DNA from: Terriglobia bacterium
GTDB lineage: Bacteria; Acidobacteriota; Terriglobia; Terriglobales; Acidobacteriaceae
Direction: 5' to 3'
NCBI GenBank assembly: GCA_020073385.1
Contig: JAIQFH010000036.1
Location: forward strand, 62,001 to 126,000
Length of the DNA: 64,000 nt
Under the pieces are notes generated by a model that saw nothing but the letters and a program-made list of their open reading frames with translations, made no database searches and was not told the DNA's origin. The position numbers and the translations under genes are program-made. Below, in pieces: positions 59,831 through 64,000 of the stretch (positions within the stretch are counted from its first letter, which is position 1; the number at the start of each line of letters is the position of its first letter).

Positions 59831-61189
59831 ATGAGCCTGAGCATCAACACGATGGCAGAAATCTTTGTACTTCGATTGCTCGATTCCCTGATTGAGGGAG
59901 GGGCTATCTGTGTGTGCGCTGCGCTGATGCTTCGTGTTATTCCTCGCCAGAATGCGGCGACTCGATTCGCTGTCTGGTTCTCGGCCTTGATGGCGGTTGC
60001 AGTTTTGCCTTGGATCAGCGGAGCATGGCTGCATGCAGGTGTTGCGCATGCTGCCGCGAGACATGCGGCTATTGCCTTGCCGGAATCATGGGCAATCTAC
60101 TTCCTGGTTGGTTGGGGGCTCCTCGCGCTTTGTTTCTGTCTGAGGCTGGGTTCAGCGATCTGGCAATTGAATACATTGCGCAACAACTGCATCGCCGTCG
60201 ACCCTTCTGAACTCGACCCTGTTGTGCGGGAAACTCTTCAACGTTACGGTGGCAGGCGACGAATCAGGCTCTGCACTTCGCAGCAAGTGCGAGTTCCAAC
60301 AGCTGCAGGCCTGGTGAGGCCAATGATTCTCATGCCCCGCCGTCTAATGCGCGAGCTTTCCCCTGCCGAACTGAATCAGGTGGTTCTCCACGAACTCGCA
60401 CACTTTCGCCGATGGGACGACTGGACAAACCTAATTCAGCAAATTGTGACAGCGCTCTTGTTCTTTCATCCAGCCATCTGGTGGATCGAGCGAAGATTGG
60501 GCTTAGAGAGGGAGATGGCGTGCGATGATGCGGTTCTAGCGGAGACCGGTAGTCCGCGTGAATACGCCGAATGCCTTGCGCGCCTGGCAGAAAAGACTCT
60601 CGTGAGCCGCAGTGTCGCGCTCGCACAGTCGGTATTGGGGAAGGTTCGTCAGACATCAGCTCGAGTCGCTCGAATCCTGGACGTAAACAGGCCAGCGCCC
60701 GCTCGGTATGCGTCGCGGATTGCAGTGTCGCTGGTCGCCGTCCTCGCAATCGCATGCGCCGTCATTTACTCAAGAAGCCCCAAGTTGATCACTTTTGAGA
60801 AATCTCCGCGGGCTCAAGCAGAGGCTCAGGTCTATGAGAGTGCAAGTCTTGCCGTGACTCCTTCCGTGCAACACGTGGAGCTGACACGCGGGTTGCCTGT
60901 AACTCCTGTGAAGCTGACACAGAGATCGGTCCGTACTAAGACTGTGCATGCAGCAAGAATCGCTGCCTTGCATCCCAAGTCTTCCAAAGCGACGGAGGAG
61001 TCGCTGGTTCACCTGACAGGATCCGACTCCACTCCGGCAATTTACACGGAGACGTTCTGGATCGTAGTCGAGAGCAGCGGCTTAAATCTTGAGCAACAGC
61101 AGGTTCATCAAATTCAGATGTGGCGCATGACCGTTCTTAGGAACGTGACTAACCCACCCACCAACCCAATTCCCCGGAAGGCAACGTAA
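59831..61189 (+). CDS. blaR1: BlaR1/M56-family membrane metalloprotease
   Basis: 452 residues. Four or so N-terminal membrane helices, a zinc-protease loop with HELAH (H187, E188, H191) and a downstream acidic ligand in EREMACDDAVLAE, then a further helix (SLVAVLAIACAVIY, about 297-312). The exported tail of about 140 residues has no penicillin-binding SxxK domain, so this is not a beta-lactam sensor by the usual design. It should cut the BlaI repressor on an unknown signal. It begins 8 nt after blaI; start ATG 59831 or 59852. Confidence 0.88.
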   Translation: MSLSINTMAEIFVLRLLDSLIEGGAICVCAALMLRVIPRQNAATRFAVWFSALMAVAVLPWISGAWLHAGVAHAAARHAAIALPESWAIYFLVGWGLLALCFCLRLGSAIWQLNTLRNNCIAVDPSELDPVVRETLQRYGGRRRIRLCTSQQVRVPTAAGLVRPMILMPRRLMRELSPAELNQVVLHELAHFRRWDDWTNLIQQIVTALLFFHPAIWWIERRLGLEREMACDDAVLAETGSPREYAECLARLAEKTLVSRSVALAQSVLGKVRQTSARVARILDVNRPAPARYASRIAVSLVAVLAIACAVIYSRSPKLITFEKSPRAQAEAQVYESASLAVTPSVQHVELTRGLPVTPVKLTQRSVRTKTVHAARIAALHPKSSKATEESLVHLTGSDSTPAIYTETFWIVVESSGLNLEQQQVHQIQMWRMTVLRNVTNPPTNPIPRKAT

Positions 61190-61230
61190 ATCATGCAGGT
61201 GGCTTTCATGGGGGTTTGGTCGCTCTGTGT

Positions 61231-61246
61231 AACTAATGAATTAGTT
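61231..61246. promoter_or_regulatory. BlaI-type operator upstream of htrA
   Basis: AACTAAT-GA-ATTAGTT, same half-sites as the operator before blaI (59378-59393). It lies 30 nt before the htrA start. Confidence 0.8.
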
Positions 61247-61275
61247 GTACTAAAACCGATTGGAGGATGAAAGTC

Positions 61276-62820
61276 ATGGATGTCGGAAAGTGGAGAGAAA
61301 ACTCAAGAAACTGGACGCGGCAATTGGTGGCGCCTGTGCTGGCGCTCGCCCTCGTCGCGTCGTTCGTAACTTATGAATTCGTCAAGCCTGCAGGGGCAAG
61401 TGCCGCCAACGCCGCTCCGGCGGCAGCACCGCTTGATGTCGACAGCGTCAGCGCGCTTCTGGCTCTGGACAAAGCCATGGAGACAGTGGCGGCACGCGTC
61501 ACGCCCGCGGTCGTTAATGTGACGGTCACCTCGAAGGTCAAACAAGAAAATGCCGTCAGGGAAATGCCAGAAGACATGCAACAATTCTTCGGACAGTCCA
61601 ACCCGTTCGGGCAGTTCTTCGGACCCCGCGGGCGTCGCCAGCCGCAGATAGAACATGGAATGGGCAGCGGAGTGGTGATTTCTCCTGACGGATACATCGT
61701 CACAAACAATCACGTGGTCGATGGAGCCGTTGATATTCGCGTTACCACGAGCAACCGGCGAGTCCTCAAGGCCAAGCTCATCGGAAGGGATCCGCTGACC
61801 GACCTCGCTGTGGTGAAAGTCGATGCATCGGACCTGGCAAGCGCACCCTGGGGAGACTCGAAGGCAGTGCGGCCCGGTCAAACGGTGCTTGCGTTTGGGA
61901 ATCCGTATGGTTTCCGCTTCACCGTCACGCGGGGAATCGTGAGCGCAGTGAACCGAGCGAATCCTGATCCATCGAACCCGAGCAAGCCCGGAGAGTTCAT
62001 CCAGACCGATGCGGCGATCAATCCGGGCAACTCCGGTGGGCCACTAGTCAATGCACGTGGTGAAGTTGTGGGCATCAACACGTTCCTGATTTCGCCTTCG
62101 GGCACATTCTCAGGAATGGGATTTGCGATTCCCAGCCAAATTGTCAGACCCACGGTGGAAACACTGATCCGCGATGGCAAAGTCCGCCACGGACACATGG
62201 GCATCGGTATCGCCGATGTCACGCCTGAAAATGCCAAATTCTTCGGCGATAAAGCTGCGATGGGAGGCGTCGTGACCCAAGTGGAAGCGGACTCCCCGGC
62301 TGCCAAAGCAGGCTTGCAGATTGGTGACGTGATCACCGAGATCGACGGTCACAAGGTCAACGATGCGGGAGAGCTCCAAGTCATCGTAGGACAGAAACAG
62401 CCCGGAACGAAGATCGACCTGAAGGTCTTGCGTGACGGCAAGACACAGGCGGTTCCAGTCACCCTGGAAGAACTGGGCAGCCACAATGGCGAAGGCACGT
62501 CGGCTCCCGGCGAGAGCAACGGGAAGATGCGTTGGGGGCTGGGACTAGGCAACCTGACGCCGGAGTTGCGCGATCAGCTTCAAGCGCCTAGTGACATTCA
62601 CGGCGCAGTGATCGAGCAAGTCCAGCCAGGAAGCCCCGCCGATAACGCCGGATTGCAGCAGGGCGACGTCATCCTCGAGGTGAACCGCCATAAGGTTCAG
62701 TCGGCGAGTGACGTCCAGCAGGCACTTTCAAGTGTCGACAAAGGGCAAGATGCTCTCGTTCTGGTATGGTCCAACGGCGGAAACTCGTTCCGCGTGTTGC
62801 ATTCCGGGGACGGTGCCTAA
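61276..62820 (+). CDS. Periplasmic HtrA/DegP-family serine protease
   Basis: 514 residues from the ATG at 61276 (GGAGG at 61262-61266, 9 nt spacing; the ATG at 61267 is too close to it). A membrane anchor (VAPVLALALVASFVTY) is followed by a trypsin domain with H146 (TNNHVV), D176 (LTDLAVV) and S253 (GNSGGP). Two PDZ domains follow: GHMGIGIADV...GLQIGDVITEIDGH and PGSPADNAGLQQGDVILEVNRH. It removes or refolds damaged envelope proteins. The BlaI operator upstream makes it part of the BlaR1/BlaI response. Confidence 0.92.
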   Translation: MDVGKWRENSRNWTRQLVAPVLALALVASFVTYEFVKPAGASAANAAPAAAPLDVDSVSALLALDKAMETVAARVTPAVVNVTVTSKVKQENAVREMPEDMQQFFGQSNPFGQFFGPRGRRQPQIEHGMGSGVVISPDGYIVTNNHVVDGAVDIRVTTSNRRVLKAKLIGRDPLTDLAVVKVDASDLASAPWGDSKAVRPGQTVLAFGNPYGFRFTVTRGIVSAVNRANPDPSNPSKPGEFIQTDAAINPGNSGGPLVNARGEVVGINTFLISPSGTFSGMGFAIPSQIVRPTVETLIRDGKVRHGHMGIGIADVTPENAKFFGDKAAMGGVVTQVEADSPAAKAGLQIGDVITEIDGHKVNDAGELQVIVGQKQPGTKIDLKVLRDGKTQAVPVTLEELGSHNGEGTSAPGESNGKMRWGLGLGNLTPELRDQLQAPSDIHGAVIEQVQPGSPADNAGLQQGDVILEVNRHKVQSASDVQQALSSVDKGQDALVLVWSNGGNSFRVLHSGDGA

Positions 62821-62855
62821 AAACAAATCGTACTCTTGAGCGTCCTACCGTAAAA

Positions 62856-62886
62856 AAGAAGTCCCGGCTTCGCGCGGGGACTTCTT
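62856..62886. terminator. Bidirectional intrinsic terminator
   Basis: AAGAAGTCCC (62856-62865) pairs with GGGACTTCTT (62877-62886), a 10-bp stem. A six-T tract lies on the minus-strand side, and the plus side ends CTTCTTGTTCTTT. It closes htrA and the convergent small gene. Confidence 0.8.
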
Positions 62887-62907
62887 GTTCTTTAAGTCTA
62901 TCTGCAG

Positions 62908-63117
62908 CTATGATGCACGGCGCTGGCGGTTCAAGCTCTCGTTATCGTCTTCTTCCGTGCTTTGCCCGCCGCCCTTCTTCTGTCCGGTCTGTCCGCTATG
63001 CTGCCCGCCCGGTTGATTTTGTCCCTGCTGCCCGGACTGGCCGCCGTGTTGACCAGGTTGTCCGCTTTGACCTGTCTGTGAACCTTGCTGACGGTTTTTC
63101 TCCATATCCTCCGCCAT
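62908..63117 (-). CDS. Small Gly/Gln-rich hydrophilic protein
   Basis: 69 residues, nearly all Gly, Gln, Ser, Lys and charged residues (GGQSGQQGQNQPGGQHSGQ). Disordered and highly soluble, like hydrophilins or KGG-type stress proteins, though no exact family is recognised. The ATG at 63117 has AGGAGGGG 6 nt upstream, and a terminator follows, which supports a real gene. It lies between the phospholipase-like gene and htrA. Confidence 0.7.
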   Translation of the reverse strand: MAEDMEKNRQQGSQTGQSGQPGQHGGQSGQQGQNQPGGQHSGQTGQKKGGGQSTEEDDNESLNRQRRAS

Positions 63118-63218
63118 TTGTACCCCTCCTATGGATGCGCGTCGTGGCGCAACTCAATGATTTGAATACACTGCCTCTTAGTTGCTAACCGGTGGCCGGG
63201 GGTTGGGAAATTGTGCAT

Positions 63219-64000
63219 TCAAGGAATTTCCGTGATTTGAACCGCGGGCGCTTCGGGAGGAGTGACTGCCTTAAGCCGCTCCAGTTCTTGCCGCGTCTTC
63301 TCCCATGCTGCTGCCTTCTTCTTGGTAGCGACGGGGGCATTCTCGTCGCGGTAATACGTAAGGATGTTGTCCTGCAGTTCGGGAGTGAGCCTGCGAAAGT
63401 CATCGCGAGTCAGATAGTCGAGCAAACGCGCGTATGCTTCATCGGAGAGCGAGTATTCACCGGCATGGGTCATGTGTCCCGTGTCAAAGTCCGTGTTAGG
63501 CAGGTGAAGATCCTTCTTTCCCACCTCGACTAGCAGGGCCCGATAGTTGTCGAGAGTTCGATTCACGCTCGCAACGTACAAGTCCTCAGTTTTACGGGTC
63601 GGGATTTTGAAATCGAGCGCTTTAAATGGACCTACCTTCGGGGCGAATTTCAAAAAGAACGCCAGTACGCGCGTGCCGAATCCCGGCCGCCGGTATCCTT
63701 TTCCCCACTCTCGCTGGTAGCTTGCACGCGAGAGGTAATAGCGAAACTTCCGCGAATTAAAATTGGGGGTTTCCGAGACCAACTCCTTTTTTCTCGCGAC
63801 CAAGGCCACTCTGGTCATCTCCGGGATTATCTTGCTGATCGCGTGCCGGAAAGTTCCAATCGCCAGGTCCTCATTTGAGACCACCATGTTAAGCGGAACT
63901 CCGTACGTATCCAAAAACGCACGCTCCATGGCCGGTTTTGAAACCTCAAAACCAATGAAGTCGTGGTATCGGTCTGATGTGTAACGATTCTTGGCGACCT
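63219..64000 (-). CDS. Zinc-dependent phospholipase C-like protein, 5' end cut by window
   Basis: The frame is open through the window edge, so the start lies beyond 64000; at least 260 residues are visible. Seen from the edge: YHDFIGFEVSKPAMERAF, NEDLAIGTFRHAISKIIPEM, SRKFRYYLSRASYQREWG, YRRPGFGTRVLAFFLKFAP, GEYSLSDEAYARLLDYL. This is the C-terminal half of a zinc-dependent phospholipase C-type family as I recall it; the metal ligands would lie upstream. An ATG at 63929 is internal. Confidence 0.65.
   Translation of the reverse strand, partial: VAKNRYTSDRYHDFIGFEVSKPAMERAFLDTYGVPLNMVVSNEDLAIGTFRHAISKIIPEMTRVALVARKKELVSETPNFNSRKFRYYLSRASYQREWGKGYRRPGFGTRVLAFFLKFAPKVGPFKALDFKIPTRKTEDLYVASVNRTLDNYRALLVEVGKKDLHLPNTDFDTGHMTHAGEYSLSDEAYARLLDYLTRDDFRRLTPELQDNILTYYRDENAPVATKKKAAAWEKTRQELERLKAVTPPEAPAVQITEIP

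Overview
The window looks like a chromosomal piece of a high-GC Acidobacteriota genome (inference). Grounds: the house-keeping proteins, the Tat-exported Gfo/Idh and TIM-barrel sugar proteins, the many SurA/M1/TPR exported proteins and the dispersed intergenic repeats. No rRNA or other phylogenetic marker is present, so the phylum call is tentative.

Left edge (1-5480): the right end of an integrated island. From the edge it carries a candidate toxin-antitoxin-chaperone (TAC) operon, with a divergent HicA-like protein, a HicB/ribbon-helix-helix antitoxin with a 93-residue tail and a SecB-like chaperone. A coiled-coil membrane protein, an excisionase-type helix-turn-helix protein, a small KGGKARA-type protein and a tyrosine integrase follow. 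The integrase abuts the 3' end of tRNA-Ser(GCU); the other island boundary lies outside the window.

5.5-16.9 kb: mostly core genes. An FMN alpha-hydroxyacid oxidase and a LuxR-type regulator are followed by aroC-def-fmt-rsmB, a secreted glycoside hydrolase, a polytopic membrane protein and a decayed PPOX gene. The intergenic spaces hold several repeat families, and one repeat lies in frame inside rsmB.

17-26 kb: chemosensory cluster. cheY-cheX on + face a minus-strand operon cheA-cheW-mcp-cheB-cheR-HDOD. CheA has an unusual linker and two CheW domains. 26-38 kb: HAD hydrolase, lipoprotein, PPOX protein, YhaM-like exoribonuclease, SurA-like isomerase, SpoIIE-type phosphatase, two metallopeptidase-like proteins, a CheB remnant, a diguanylate cyclase and an unlisted 53-residue zinc-finger protein.

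38.4-46.7 kb: a minus-strand operon for oxidative L-fucose degradation (mutarotase, FucP, L-fucose dehydrogenase, 2-keto-3-deoxyfuconate dehydrogenase, UxaA-family dehydratase, fuconolactonase), headed by an FdhF/YdeP-type molybdopterin oxidoreductase. Divergent from it are a Tat-exported Gfo/Idh protein and a TIM-barrel sugar isomerase-like protein.

49.4-56.5 kb: ECF sigma factor, a giant FecR-type anti-sigma protein and two ABC ATPase/permease pairs, all overlapping or nearly so. 56.5-59.3 kb: a NapH/NapG-like iron-sulfur fusion and a DUF362 protein behind a CRP/FNR-type site. 59.4-62.9 kb: a BlaI/BlaR1 pair and an HtrA protease, each preceded by the same BlaI-type operator. The right edge has a hydrophilic Gly/Gln-rich small protein and the 3' part of a zinc-dependent phospholipase C-like gene.
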